A stretch of DNA of 64,000 nucleotides, taken from NCBI RefSeq assembly GCF_025758695.1, contig NZ_JANJQP010000001.1:186001-250000 (forward strand), given 5' to 3'. Position numbers and translations under genes: made by a program. Below are positions 1-8,350 of this stretch, in pieces. The notes under the pieces are model-generated. The model did no database searches and was not told the DNA's origin. It worked only from the letters and a program-made list of their open reading frames with translations. Numbering within the stretch: the first letter of the stretch is position 1; each line of letters opens with the position of its first letter. The DNA comes from Oenococcus kitaharae. GTDB taxonomy: Bacteria > Bacillota > Bacilli > Lactobacillales > Lactobacillaceae.

Positions 1-1
1 T

Positions 2-508
2 GAACCAACCTATCGAGTCAAACGTGTCTGGGGGATTAGCCCAAAAGCGCTCCAGTTGCGTGGTATCACAACAGTTTTAGCGGATTTGGACAATACTCTA
101 GTTGCGTGGAACAGGCCTGAAGGCGACCTGGATTTTTTTGATTGGCATGCAAAATTGCAGGAGGCAAAGATTAATCTGATAGTCGTTTCCAATAATTCCA
201 CTGCCCGAGTCAAAAGAGCAGTGACGGCCTTGGGCGTCCCATTTGAATCCTGGTCCTGGAAACCACTACCACGCGGCATCAAAAAAACATTGCGCGATTT
301 TGATCTCTCTAAAGATGAAGTTATTATGGTTGGCGACCAAATTACTACGGATATCATTGCATCCAATCTAGCTGGCGTACGCAGCGTTTTGGTACAGCCT
401 TTAACGGAAACAGATGGTTTTCCGACTAGAATCAATCGTCAAATTGCTAAAATTGTTACCGGCCGCAAAGAAATTCGTTGGGAGGATGATTTAATTGACC
501 CTAAATAA
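2..508 (+). CDS. yqeG: YqeG family HAD-IIIA phosphatase (5' partial)
   Basis: Cytoplasmic HAD-superfamily phosphatase of the YqeG family, whose physiological substrate is not established. The reading frame is open from base 2, and the residues before the first possible internal start (a TTG at 56) still match the family: a PTYRV stretch, then LADLDNTLV with the nucleophile and acid aspartates (DxD) of HAD motif I. Motif II is VVSNNS, and the third motif is VGDQITTDI. The true start therefore lies just outside the window and TTG 56 is not the start. The stop overlaps the next gene, yqeH, by 14 bases, so the two are translationally linked. The yqeG-yqeH order is conserved across Firmicutes at the head of a ribosome-assembly/NAD cluster. 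Confidence 0.93.
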   Translation, partial: EPTYRVKRVWGISPKALQLRGITTVLADLDNTLVAWNRPEGDLDFFDWHAKLQEAKINLIVVSNNSTARVKRAVTALGVPFESWSWKPLPRGIKKTLRDFDLSKDEVIMVGDQITTDIIASNLAGVRSVLVQPLTETDGFPTRINRQIAKIVTGRKEIRWEDDLIDPK

Positions 509-1649
509 TGACCAGATTCAACAAATCTTGGATGAAGGTATCACCTGTATCGGCTGCGGTTCTTTGTTTCAAACGACAAATCCTGATCAGGCCGGATATA
601 TCAAGGCTAGCAAATTACATGATTATTTGGCTGGACTTAATTCGCCTGATGATCCAATTGATTTATTATGCGAGCGTTGCTTTAAACTGCGTCATTACAA
701 TCAAATTCAGCCAGTGGCGCTTGAATCCGGGCATTTCCAGAAAATTTTATCGGCAATTGCTGATAAAAAGGCACTTGTTCTTTACTTAATCGACTTGTTT
801 GATGTTAGCGGATCGATGATCAATGGCATTTCGCGTTTTATCGGTAATAACCCCATCGTGATCGTCGGTAATAAGGCTGATATTCTGCCCAAGTCAGTCA
901 AAAAACATAAATTAGCTGATTGGCTGCAAAGAGAGGCTAAAAAGCAAGGCCTTCAAGCCGTTAAAACCGTTATTTTGTCCGCCGACAAAGGCGATGCTGG
1001 TGAAACACTTTTAAATGAAATCAATGACTATCTTGACAACTATCCGGAAATTTATGTTGTTGGTGTCACGAATGTGGGCAAGTCTACTTTGATTAATCAG
1101 ATCATTAAAGCACTGTCTGGCAGCGGGTCAGTCATCACAACATCCCGTTTTCCTGGTACGACGCTAGACAGGATAGTCATCCCGTTGACTGAGAAAACGG
1201 CGATTATCGATACACCGGGAATCATACATGCCTCACAAATGACGCACATTGTCAGCCCCAAAGATTATAAGTATTTGCTGCCGAATAAAGAAATCAAGGC
1301 GCGCACTTTTCAATTACAATCAGGACAGACGATCTTCTTTGGCGGACTGGGCTGGATGGATTTCTTGAATCGACAGAATATCTCAATCACAGCTTATTTT
1401 GAAAATAATTTGCTGCTTCATCGTGGTAAAACAGAAAAATCATCTGATTTCTTTAGGCTCCAAGCTGGCAAAACTTTGCTGCCGATTACTGAGTCGGTGA
1501 TGGATTGGATTAGTCAGGAAATCAAAATTCTACCCGGTCAGGATGTTGTTATTTCTGGCTTAGGGTGGGTGACTTTCCGTAATTCAACGACAATTCGCCT
1601 GCATTTACCGAAAGGTGTGGCCTTTTCCGTACGCCAAGCCGAAATTTAG
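495..1649 (+). CDS. yqeH: Ribosome biogenesis GTPase YqeH
   Basis: Circularly permuted GTPase needed for assembly of the 30S subunit in Bacillus. An N-terminal zinc finger is visible (CIGCG near residue 17 and CERC near residue 58). The G motifs are in permuted order: G4 (NKAD, about residue 130) precedes G1 (GVTNVGKSTLIN, about residue 192) and G3 (DTPG, about residue 240), as in YqeH/YlqF proteins. The C-terminal half is the family's RNA- or protein-binding extension. Length 384 aa is about normal. The start is TTG at 495, inside the end of yqeG, preceded by GGGAGGAT at 480-487 as Shine-Dalgarno. Confidence 0.96.
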   Translation: MTLNNDQIQQILDEGITCIGCGSLFQTTNPDQAGYIKASKLHDYLAGLNSPDDPIDLLCERCFKLRHYNQIQPVALESGHFQKILSAIADKKALVLYLIDLFDVSGSMINGISRFIGNNPIVIVGNKADILPKSVKKHKLADWLQREAKKQGLQAVKTVILSADKGDAGETLLNEINDYLDNYPEIYVVGVTNVGKSTLINQIIKALSGSGSVITTSRFPGTTLDRIVIPLTEKTAIIDTPGIIHASQMTHIVSPKDYKYLLPNKEIKARTFQLQSGQTIFFGGLGWMDFLNRQNISITAYFENNLLLHRGKTEKSSDFFRLQAGKTLLPITESVMDWISQEIKILPGQDVVISGLGWVTFRNSTTIRLHLPKGVAFSVRQAEI

Positions 1650-1650
1650 A

Positions 1651-1656
1651 TAGAAT
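1651..1656 (+). promoter_or_regulatory. Candidate -10 element immediately upstream of yhbY
   Basis: TAGAAT lies 7 bases before the yhbY ATG and no Shine-Dalgarno is visible between them. If used, transcription would begin at or beside the start codon, giving a nearly leaderless mRNA. No good -35 is seen, and readthrough from yqeH is also possible. Confidence 0.35.
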
Positions 1657-1663
1657 AAAAGAA

Positions 1664-1984
1664 ATGGAAATTTTATCAGGCAAACAAAAAAGATATCTCC
1701 GCGCACAAGGCAATCAACTGCCAGCGGTTTTTAGTATAGGAAAAAATGGCTTGAGCAAGGTCTGGTTAGGAGAGGTGCTGGATGCACTACGTGTCCGGGA
1801 ATTGATCAAAATCAGTCTGCAGCAGAATAGCAGTTCCGATATTGAGGATGCGATCACTTTTATTCAGAAAAATTCTCAGATCACGGTTGCCCAAAAAATT
1901 GGGCACACGCTGCTGCTTTATTTACCAGCCACAAATCCGGATTATCAAAAAATTTCTCTTGAGGTAAATGAACTTGCTCACTAG
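1664..1984 (+). CDS. yhbY: YhbY family ribosome assembly RNA-binding protein
   Basis: Small RNA-binding protein with a CRS1/YhbY domain over almost the whole 106 aa. Family features visible are the N-terminal LSGKQKRYLRAQ block, then SIGKNGLS (GxxG loop used for RNA contact) and the C-terminal GHTLLLY strand. E. coli YhbY associates with pre-50S particles. It sits 14 bases after yqeH and its end overlaps nadD by 17 bases, the conserved order in this cluster. There is no clear Shine-Dalgarno; a -10-like TAGAAT lies 7 bases before ATG. Confidence 0.94.
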   Translation: MEILSGKQKRYLRAQGNQLPAVFSIGKNGLSKVWLGEVLDALRVRELIKISLQQNSSSDIEDAITFIQKNSQITVAQKIGHTLLLYLPATNPDYQKISLEVNELAH

Positions 1985-2621
1985 TTTTTCATCAATGACA
2001 GCATTATCTCAACCGCAGACTGCCTTAGATCGCCTCAAAGAAAAGCATAGAATCGGTATTTTTGGCGGGACTTTCAATCCTATTCACAATGGTCAGTTAA
2101 TCGCCGCTGAACAGGTATGTACACAGTTGGGCTTGGATCGCGTCTACTTTATGCCGGACGCAGTGCCTTTTGGCGGAACACATGAGAACGCTGTTGAGCC
2201 CTCAACGCGATCAGAAATGATTCGTTTAGCTATTCGAGGCAATTCTAAATTTGATATTGAATTGACTCCTATTCATGATGGCGGTCAGCAGTCTACTTAC
2301 AGCGTTTTAAAGAAATTAACGACGGCTCATCCAGAAAATGATTATTACCTGATCATGGGTGCTCATTTAATCAGGCAGATATCGAGTTGGGATCAGGTTT
2401 CGTCACTGACTAAATTGGTTCATCTTGTTGCAATTGAAGAACCGGGTGTTGCCCGTAGTTCTGATTTTCAAGCGATTTGGGTTTACGTAAACTGGCTAAA
2501 CATTTCTTCGTCTGATATTAGATCCCGTTTACGGACCCGCCAGTCTGTACGCTATTTGATTCCGGATGTTGTTGCAGCTTATATTGCCGAATATGGTTTG
2601 TACCAAGGGAGGTTTTTGTAA
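1968..2621 (+). CDS. nadD: Nicotinate-nucleotide adenylyltransferase
   Basis: Transfers AMP from ATP to nicotinate mononucleotide to form deamido-NAD in NAD(P) synthesis. The nucleotidyltransferase phosphate-binding signature GIFGGTFNPIHNGQL (about residues 30-44), with the HxGH-type His/Asn pair, and the C-terminal ISSSDIRSRL motif identify the family. Length 217 aa is normal. The ATG at 1968 lies within yhbY and overlaps it by 17 bases. An in-frame ATG at 1995 is an alternative that would shorten the unusual N-terminal tail. The stop shares one base with the start of yqeK. Confidence 0.96.
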   Translation: MNLLTSFSSMTALSQPQTALDRLKEKHRIGIFGGTFNPIHNGQLIAAEQVCTQLGLDRVYFMPDAVPFGGTHENAVEPSTRSEMIRLAIRGNSKFDIELTPIHDGGQQSTYSVLKKLTTAHPENDYYLIMGAHLIRQISSWDQVSSLTKLVHLVAIEEPGVARSSDFQAIWVYVNWLNISSSDIRSRLRTRQSVRYLIPDVVAAYIAEYGLYQGRFL

Positions 2622-3190
2622 TGGCTTATCCAAAATATGATCAACTTTACCCAGAAGTAAAAGCAGCTTTGTCTCGGGAAAGGTTCGAACATGTCGTGCG
2701 AACCGGCGAGTATGCTGTTCATCTCGCAGAGCTCAATCACTATGATATCGAGAAGGCCCGGATTGGCGGTTTGATTCACGATTATGCCAAAGAACGCACA
2801 GCAGATGACTTTTTGGCTGAAATTGACAAAAAACACCTGGATCCGGATTTAAAAAATTGGAATAGTGCTATCTGGCACGGTGTTGTCGGTGCAGAATTTG
2901 CTAAGGACGAACTTGGTATTGAAGACGAAGAATTGTTGAATTCGATGCGACGTCATACGACGGCCGATGTCAATATGACGATGCTTGATAAAATCGTGTT
3001 TATGGCTGATTTTCTTGAGCTTGGCCGCAACTTTGCCGACACAGATGTCGCTCGTGATGTTACCGAACAGTCTTTGGATGACGGTGTTGCTTGGCAGCTT
3101 GAGTTTTCAGTAACGAGATTGGTTCGGAACCACCGAGCTGTCTATCCGAAAACAATTTATGCATATAACCATTGGGTTGGGGGAAAATAA
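2621..3190 (+). CDS. yqeK: HD-domain Ap4A hydrolase YqeK
   Basis: Symmetrical bis(5'-nucleosyl)-tetraphosphatase of the YqeK family, which cleaves alarmone-like Ap4A to two ADP. HD-domain metal ligands are visible: H near residue 24 (FEHVVR), the HD pair in GGLIHDYAKE (about residues 49-58), HGVVGA, and DKIVFMADFLE (about residue 125). Length 189 aa is normal. It follows nadD with a TAATG overlap and precedes rsfS directly, the standard order. A GGGAGG Shine-Dalgarno lies within the end of nadD. Confidence 0.94.
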   Translation: MAYPKYDQLYPEVKAALSRERFEHVVRTGEYAVHLAELNHYDIEKARIGGLIHDYAKERTADDFLAEIDKKHLDPDLKNWNSAIWHGVVGAEFAKDELGIEDEELLNSMRRHTTADVNMTMLDKIVFMADFLELGRNFADTDVARDVTEQSLDDGVAWQLEFSVTRLVRNHRAVYPKTIYAYNHWVGGK

Positions 3191-3553
3191 TTGACAAACA
3201 CAGAATTACTGGAAAGAATTGTCACTGCAATTGATAGCAAGAAAGCGGAGCGGATTGTCGCTTTAGATATTCAAAACATTTCATTCATTTCGGATTATTT
3301 TGTGATAGCAAGCGCAGATACAGGCCGTCAAGTCAAAGCTATTGCAAATGAATTGATTGATCAGTTAAGCCAAGCCGGCCGCGCGCCATTGCAGATAGAA
3401 GGCCTGAGCCAAGGTGATTGGGTCCTGATTGATTTCGGTGATATCGTGGTCCATCTTTTTACGAGTGAACAGAGAGATTATTACAAATTAGAGCACCTGT
3501 GGAGCGATGCGAAAACGATTGATGTTTCTAAGTGGGTAACGGTTGAGTTTTAG
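3191..3553 (+). CDS. rsfS: Ribosomal silencing factor RsfS
   Basis: RsfS (Iojap family) binds ribosomal protein uL14 and blocks subunit joining when nutrients are short. The 120 aa protein shows the family hallmarks DIQNISFISDYFVIASA and GDWVLIDFGDIVVHLF, with a YKLEHLW block near the C terminus. The start is TTG 3191, directly after the yqeK stop and preceded by GGGGGAA, a strong Shine-Dalgarno that supports this rare start. Confidence 0.95.
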   Translation: MTNTELLERIVTAIDSKKAERIVALDIQNISFISDYFVIASADTGRQVKAIANELIDQLSQAGRAPLQIEGLSQGDWVLIDFGDIVVHLFTSEQRDYYKLEHLWSDAKTIDVSKWVTVEF

Positions 3554-3558
3554 TTACG

Positions 3559-4302
3559 ATGGCTGATAATTATTCAACATTCGCTGATCTTTATGATTCG
3601 CTATTTGATCTTGACCTATACCAGGCGTGGGCTGCTTTTGTCAGAGAACACAGCACTGCTTGCCCAATGATTGATTTGGCCGGTGGGTCCGGCAGATTGG
3701 GCGTTTTGTTATCACAAGCCGGTTATCAGGTCACACTTATCGATTTGTCCGAACAAATGCTTGGTCTTGCTGCTAAACACGCTGCAGAAAATGATGTTCA
3801 TTTAGATTTGATTCAAACAGATATGACGGCAGATTGGGGGATACCTGATCAGTTTCCTCTCATTACAAGTTTTGCCGACTCATTAAACTATTTAGTTAAT
3901 AAACAGCAGTTTGCCAAGGCTCTCACACAAGTATATCGGCATTTAAGGTCTGGCGGCCGTTTTTTGTTTGATGTGATCACACCTTACCAGGTTAATGTCC
4001 ATTATGATAATTTCATGTATAATAATGACGATGATCCCGAGAAGATTTTTATGTGGAGCAGTTTTCCAGGCGATGAGAAAAATTCAGTGGATCATGATTT
4101 GAAGTTTTTCATTTATGATGAGCGCCTCGATGCTTTCAAATTGGTGCGGGAAGTTCATCATGAACAAGCATTTCCTTTGACTGATTACACACAAATGCTG
4201 AAACAGACTGGTTTTGTCAATATTCAGATTTCGGCTGATTTTGGCAGGCAGCCGGTCGGGCCAGACACGGCACGTGCTTTTTTTTCTGCGGAGAAAGCAT
4301 GA
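3559..4302 (+). CDS. Class I SAM-dependent methyltransferase (YqeM-like)
   Basis: Methyltransferase of unknown substrate. The SAM-binding motif I is IDLAGGSGRLGVLLSQ (about residues 38-53), followed by the acidic motif LIDLSEQML. ITSFADSLNYL is the motif IV region. The 247 aa length and the position between rsfS and tmcAL match B. subtilis YqeM and its lactobacillar relatives. It starts 5 bases after rsfS and overlaps tmcAL by 4 bases (ATGA), so it belongs to the same transcript. No convincing Shine-Dalgarno is seen. Confidence 0.85.
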   Translation: MADNYSTFADLYDSLFDLDLYQAWAAFVREHSTACPMIDLAGGSGRLGVLLSQAGYQVTLIDLSEQMLGLAAKHAAENDVHLDLIQTDMTADWGIPDQFPLITSFADSLNYLVNKQQFAKALTQVYRHLRSGGRFLFDVITPYQVNVHYDNFMYNNDDDPEKIFMWSSFPGDEKNSVDHDLKFFIYDERLDAFKLVREVHHEQAFPLTDYTQMLKQTGFVNIQISADFGRQPVGPDTARAFFSAEKA

Positions 4303-5432
4303 AGTCTGTCGGTCTGATAACTGAGTATAATCCCTTGCATAACGGTCACCTGTATCATTTGCAGCATGCCAAAGAACTGACTGGTGCTGATATTGTCATT
4401 GTGCTGATGTCAGGAAACTGGGTTCAGCGCGGTTTGCCAGCAATTGTCGACAAATGGCAGCGCGCCCAGGCGGCTCTTTCGGCGGGTGCGGATTTGGTCT
4501 TTGAACTGCCTTTCTATTATGCTGTGCAGTCGGGAGACATTTTTGCCGATGGTGCGGTCAAATTATTAGCAGATTTGCAAGTAGATACAATTGTTTGCGG
4601 TGCTGAACATAGTGATACTGATTTTATTACTTTAGCTAGGCAGGCACCTGATGATCAAGGACAAGCGCAATTTGACGCGAAGAATCAGACTTATGCCAGT
4701 AATTTTGCTGCGGCTCTAGCTAAAAAAAGCGGCTTTTATCTGGAAGATGCTAATGATATTTTGGCTTTCAGCTATGCGCGTGCTATTGTAAATCAAGGAT
4801 TAGAAGATCGACTAGCCTTGAAAACAATAGCTCGTATTGGTGCCTCTTATCATGACGAGACAGCCAATACAGAAAGAATCGCTTCTGCGACTGCGATTCG
4901 AAATATTCTAAGCCAAGGTGGGGATGCATCAGCTTATACACCCATGAAAAACTTGGTTTTTAAAGAATATGAGACTGAATTGTTTCAACTTCTCAGGTAT
5001 CGCTTGTCTACAGACGGATACGGCCAGCTTCGTGGTATTTATCAGGTTAGTGAGGGGATGGAGTATCTTTTCAAACAGGCAATGGAACAAAATCCGAAAG
5101 ATTTTCAAAGTTTTCTGTCCATGATCAAGTCAAAGCGGTATACTTTTGCACGTCTGCATCGCGTTCTAGCTTACATATTAATGAATATTAAAGTGGACCA
5201 AATGAATCTTGCGATGAATCATCCTTATCATCGCTTACTGGCTTTTAATGATGCCGGGCGAAGTTATCTTCATGAAAACAAGCCAAATTTTGCCTTTCCA
5301 ACCATCAGCCATGTGGATCAAAAACGAGCCGTTAAGGAACTCAATATTGATTATAAAGCAGGCCTTGTCTACCAGCAGATTATGGCTGTCCCGCAAGGGC
5401 AAGATGTGGCAAGGACACCAATTCAAAAATGA
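4299..5432 (+). CDS. tmcAL: tRNA(Met) cytidine acetate ligase
   Basis: TmcAL (formerly YlbM) activates acetate with ATP and makes N4-acetylcytidine at the wobble position of elongator tRNA-Met. The N-terminal nucleotidyltransferase motif GLITEYNPLHNGHLYHL (residues 5-21) carries the HxGH signature, followed by VLMSGNWVQRG and DLVFELPFYYA. At 377 aa it is close to family length. Both ends overlap neighbours by 4 bases (ATGA with the methyltransferase, ATGA with the DUF177 gene), indicating tight coupling. Confidence 0.94.
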   Translation: MKSVGLITEYNPLHNGHLYHLQHAKELTGADIVIVLMSGNWVQRGLPAIVDKWQRAQAALSAGADLVFELPFYYAVQSGDIFADGAVKLLADLQVDTIVCGAEHSDTDFITLARQAPDDQGQAQFDAKNQTYASNFAAALAKKSGFYLEDANDILAFSYARAIVNQGLEDRLALKTIARIGASYHDETANTERIASATAIRNILSQGGDASAYTPMKNLVFKEYETELFQLLRYRLSTDGYGQLRGIYQVSEGMEYLFKQAMEQNPKDFQSFLSMIKSKRYTFARLHRVLAYILMNIKVDQMNLAMNHPYHRLLAFNDAGRSYLHENKPNFAFPTISHVDQKRAVKELNIDYKAGLVYQQIMAVPQGQDVARTPIQK

Positions 5433-5983
5433 AATTTTTAGTTCAACAATTACAAAAATATCGTCAAAGCCCCTTGGTCATTGATGAGCAGGTTGATTTA
5501 TCAGCACCCGCCAAAGAAAATTTTGCTGACCGTCTACTGGATCTATTGCCAATACATGTGACTGGTGAAATTAGTTATGAGAAGAATGATCAAATCAAGT
5601 TGGATCTGCTCTTGAAAGGGACAGCAGTTCTGCCTTCTGCCCGCAGTTTTAAGCCGGTTCAATATCAGTTTGAAATTCCAGTTAGTGAATTGTATGTGCA
5701 GGATGAAGAGACACTGGATACTTTTGATCAGAGCGAACAAGTATTTCTCGTTGAGAAGAATCAGATTGATCTCGATGCGATTATTCTGGAAAACATTATC
5801 ACCGATTTGCCCATGACGGCCTACACGCCTGAAGAAACGGCGGATAACCCGATTTCCGGAGATGGCTGGCAGATTATCAGCGATGAAAATTATGTCGCGC
5901 CCAAACGGGATTTGCAGGGGCCGCAAACGCAAAGCCTTGGTGATTTTTTCCCGGATGAACCAGAAAATAAAAAAGATAGGTAA
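5429..5983 (+). CDS. YceD/DUF177 family protein
   Basis: Protein of the DUF177 (YceD/YlbN) family, widely linked to 23S rRNA or large-subunit maturation but without settled biochemistry. The 184 aa sequence is acidic, with the conserved core around LLPIHVTGEISYEKND and the FLVEKNQIDLDAIILENIITDLPM segment near residues 110-130. In most bacteria this gene precedes rpmF (L32). Here rpmF is absent and yidC follows. It overlaps tmcAL by 4 bases. Confidence 0.85.
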   Translation: MKFLVQQLQKYRQSPLVIDEQVDLSAPAKENFADRLLDLLPIHVTGEISYEKNDQIKLDLLLKGTAVLPSARSFKPVQYQFEIPVSELYVQDEETLDTFDQSEQVFLVEKNQIDLDAIILENIITDLPMTAYTPEETADNPISGDGWQIISDENYVAPKRDLQGPQTQSLGDFFPDEPENKKDR

Positions 5984-5986
5984 AAT
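5981..5986 (+). promoter_or_regulatory. Candidate -10 element close to yidC start
   Basis: TAAAAT lies 8 bases before the yidC ATG, with no Shine-Dalgarno in between. Transcription from here would start about two bases before ATG. It overlaps the stop codon of the DUF177 gene. Support is the motif and spacing only. Confidence 0.3.
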
Positions 5987-5994
5987 AGTATTTT

Positions 5995-7020
5995 ATGAGT
6001 AAAGAAAAAACAAGTATGTGGCAGTCAATTCGGCGTTTGATTATTTTTGCTTTAATTGCATTGGAAATTCTGCTGGTCTTTGGTGGCTATACCAAAAGCG
6101 GCAGAACCTGGCAGTGGATTGGCCAGTACATGGTTGGTTTCATGGACTGGATGGCTAATGATGTTTTTAAATCAACGAACGGCATTGGTTTTGCGATTAT
6201 TATTATTACAGCCGTCATTCGTTTGGTACTGCTGCCAATCATGTTCGATCAGCAACGGCAAGGCACAATTCAGGCTGAAAAAATGGCCATGCTGCAGCCA
6301 CAATTATCCAAGATCCAAGAGGCAATGAAAAAAGCCAGCACGCAACAGGAAAAAATGACTATCAACTCAGCGATGATGGCCGTTTATCGTGAAAATAATG
6401 TTTCGATGATGGGCGGAATCAATTTTTTGTCCATGCTGATTCAATTACCGATTATCTCTGCTTTGTATACAGCGATCAGATTGTCGACTAGTGTGTTGGC
6501 AACTGACCATATCAACCCGGCGACTTATAATCCTGGATTTCTGCTTAACGGCGCCCACTTTTTTGGCATCGCACTTTATCGGCCTTCTCTGATTATTGCT
6601 GTGATTGCGGCTTTGTTTTATGTTGGGCAGTCCATGATCAGTTTGAAAATGGCACCAGAGGCTCAGCGCAAACAAATGCAGACCATGATCTGGATTAGTC
6701 CAATTTCCATTTTCTTCTTTTCAATTTTTCAGTCAGCGGCCTTAGGCCTGTACTTCTTGGTTGGTGGTTTTTTCGTATTAATTCAATCTTATATTCTGCT
6801 AAAAATCAGACCAAGTCTGCAAGAAAAAATTCGAAAAGAGTTTACAGTTAAGAATGTAGCTGATGACTTATTAGCAAAAGCAGGCAGTAGCCAGGCAGCA
6901 ACTGATGCGGTTAACACACTTGCTAATAATATAGATAATAAAAAAGGGAATGAGTCTCAGAAAATCACTGGTACCGGTGCAAGAAATGCCGGTAAACAGC
7001 ACAGAAAGCCAAAAATATAA
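5995..7020 (+). CDS. yidC: Membrane protein insertase YidC
   Basis: YidC/Oxa1-family insertase that places membrane proteins with or without SecYEG. Five hydrophobic segments are visible: an N-terminal one (about residues 10-30), GFAIIIITAVIRLVLLPI (about 62-79) with the functionally important arginine in the groove, then MGGINFLSMLIQLPIISAL, LIIAVIAALFYVG and the pair ISIFFFSIFQ/LGLYFLVGGFF. The C-terminal tail is basic and hydrophilic. No lipobox cysteine is seen at the N terminus, unlike many Gram-positive YidC1/2 lipoproteins. The 341 aa length is slightly long because of the tail. The stop overlaps the next start by one base. Confidence 0.93.
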   Translation: MSKEKTSMWQSIRRLIIFALIALEILLVFGGYTKSGRTWQWIGQYMVGFMDWMANDVFKSTNGIGFAIIIITAVIRLVLLPIMFDQQRQGTIQAEKMAMLQPQLSKIQEAMKKASTQQEKMTINSAMMAVYRENNVSMMGGINFLSMLIQLPIISALYTAIRLSTSVLATDHINPATYNPGFLLNGAHFFGIALYRPSLIIAVIAALFYVGQSMISLKMAPEAQRKQMQTMIWISPISIFFFSIFQSAALGLYFLVGGFFVLIQSYILLKIRPSLQEKIRKEFTVKNVADDLLAKAGSSQAATDAVNTLANNIDNKKGNESQKITGTGARNAGKQHRKPKI

Positions 7021-7787
7021 TGGAAATTATTACGTCGAATCAGAATTCAAGAGTTAAGTTGTGGACCAGCCTTCAGACGGCAAAGGGCAGGCAGCAATCA
7101 GGCAGTTATCTATTGGATGGCTGGCATTTGGTTCAAGAAGCTTTGAACCAGGCAGCACCAATTCAAGCTGTGATTGCAACTGAAGCACAAATGGACGAAC
7201 ATTTGGCCGATGTCCCGCAAGGTGTTCCTGCTTTTCAGGTGACTGACGAAGTTGCTCGCCACATTGCAAAGACAAATAACCCGCAAGGTATTTTTGCGCA
7301 GACCAGCCTGCCTAATAATTCTTTCGATCCTAAGTACGTGCATGCCGGCCAGTGGCTTTTGCTAGATCGTATTCAAGATCCTGGAAATGTTGGTACCCTA
7401 GTTAGAACAGCTGATGCGGCTGGTTTTGTAGGTGTGGCTCTTTCTGTGGGATCCGCGGATCCTTTTGGTCCAAAAGTTGTTAGAGCTATGCAAGGCAGCC
7501 AGTTTCATTTGAAAGTCATTAAGGATCTCGACCTGGCGACCTGGATTGATGATTTGGAAGAAAATAATTACGATGTTTATGGAACAACGCTCTCTGATAC
7601 GTCTGTTGATTACAAGACAGTTGTACCAGAAAAATCTTTTGCGCTCATTCTAGGAAATGAAGGACAAGGATTGGATCCCGAATTATTGGAAAAGACATCT
7701 GCCAATCTCCATATTAATTTCCTTGGCAAAGCAGAATCTTTGAACGTTGCTGTTGCCGGCGGCATCTTAATGTTTGCATTAAATTGA
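7020..7787 (+). CDS. TrmH/SpoU family RNA methyltransferase
   Basis: 2'-O-ribose RNA methyltransferase of the SPOUT class. An N-terminal substrate-binding domain begins NQNSRVKLW. The three SpoU motifs are seen: LLDRIQDPGNVGTLVRTADA (about residues 116-135), FALILGNEGQGLDPELLE (about 207-224) and LNVAVAGGILMFAL at the C terminus, which form the trefoil knot. 255 aa is normal. It is placed just upstream of pheS, as in B. subtilis ysgA-pheST. The target (23S rRNA or tRNA) cannot be decided from sequence alone. Confidence 0.92.
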   Translation: MEIITSNQNSRVKLWTSLQTAKGRQQSGSYLLDGWHLVQEALNQAAPIQAVIATEAQMDEHLADVPQGVPAFQVTDEVARHIAKTNNPQGIFAQTSLPNNSFDPKYVHAGQWLLLDRIQDPGNVGTLVRTADAAGFVGVALSVGSADPFGPKVVRAMQGSQFHLKVIKDLDLATWIDDLEENNYDVYGTTLSDTSVDYKTVVPEKSFALILGNEGQGLDPELLEKTSANLHINFLGKAESLNVAVAGGILMFALN

Positions 7788-7800
7788 ATTTGCTTATAAT
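7774..7800 (+). promoter_or_regulatory. Promoter of the HxlR-type regulator gene
   Basis: TTGCAT (7774-7779) and a perfect TATAAT (7795-7800) with a 15-base spacer. The ATG of the downstream gene is only 8 bases beyond the -10 and has no Shine-Dalgarno, so the mRNA would carry about two untranslated bases. Confidence 0.6.
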
Positions 7801-7808
7801 ATGTAAGT

Positions 7809-8117
7809 ATGGCCGGAAGACTAGAATTAACAGAATCAGCATTTGAAATCCTTGGAAGAAAGTGGAATGGCTTGATTATTCAGACACTGCTTGATAGCCC
7901 AGATGGGTCTTTGCATTTTACGGAACTATCTAGGACAGTACATGCGTGCAGTGACCGTGTTTTGACAGTTCGTTTGAAAGAATTAGAAGACGCTGGTATT
8001 ATTGAACGTGGTTGTTGTCCGGATAATGGCAAATTTGGCTACCGTTTGACCGAGAAAGGTTTTTCGATGCGGCCGCTCATGTCGGAAATTTCAAGCTGGG
8101 CAGCAAATAATATTTAA
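7809..8117 (+). CDS. HxlR family transcriptional regulator
   Basis: Small winged-helix DNA-binding protein of the HxlR family, 102 aa. Typical features are an N-terminal LGRKWNGLIIQTLLDSPDGS, the recognition region FTELSRTVHACSDRVLTVRL (about residues 38-57), and the wing KELEDAGIIERGCCPDNG followed by the YRLTEKG strand. Two cysteines in GCCPDNG and one in HACSD could make it redox-sensing, as in other HxlR regulators, but that is inference. It lies alone between the rRNA methyltransferase and the pheST leader. Its own TATAAT promoter gives a nearly leaderless transcript. The target is unknown. Confidence 0.9.
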   Translation: MAGRLELTESAFEILGRKWNGLIIQTLLDSPDGSLHFTELSRTVHACSDRVLTVRLKELEDAGIIERGCCPDNGKFGYRLTEKGFSMRPLMSEISSWAANNI

Positions 8118-8129
8118 AAATTTGAGAAA

Positions 8130-8337
8130 GACTAGTAAGTCCTGACACGCAAAGCGAACCGGAACAGTGAGAGCCGGTGGTGGTGAAGGCTGAATTTCAC
8201 TTTCGAGTATTTTGGTTAATCACCAACGGGTTGTTCCGTTATTGACAACTAGAGTTAGGAAATTTGTTTCCTAAAAAAATGGGTGGTAACACGATAATTC
8301 GTCCCTTATGCTTGATGGCATAAGGGATTTTTTTATT
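8130..8337 (+). promoter_or_regulatory. T-box leader of pheST
   Basis: tRNA-sensing T-box riboswitch in front of pheS. The conserved T-box sequence GGGTGGTAACACG occupies 8281-8293, preceded by Stem I elements (AGTAAGTCCTGAC near 8133, the AGTGAGAG block near 8166 and GGTGGTGGTGAAGG near 8176). A UUC triplet (8196-8198 or 8202-8204) in the expected specifier region fits phenylalanine. Uncharged tRNA-Phe should pair with the UGGU bulge and prevent the following terminator. Confidence 0.93.
8303..8335 (+). terminator. T-box-controlled intrinsic terminator
   Basis: Perfect 8-bp stem CCCTTATG (8303-8310) and CATAAGGG (8319-8326) followed by a T-run. Its 5' arm overlaps the antiterminator region, the usual T-box switch. 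Confidence 0.92.
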
Positions 8338-8350
8338 AGTTAGGGTGAAA

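Noticed and set aside
8345-8350. GTG at 8345 as the pheS start
   Set aside because: It lies within the Shine-Dalgarno of ATG 8351.
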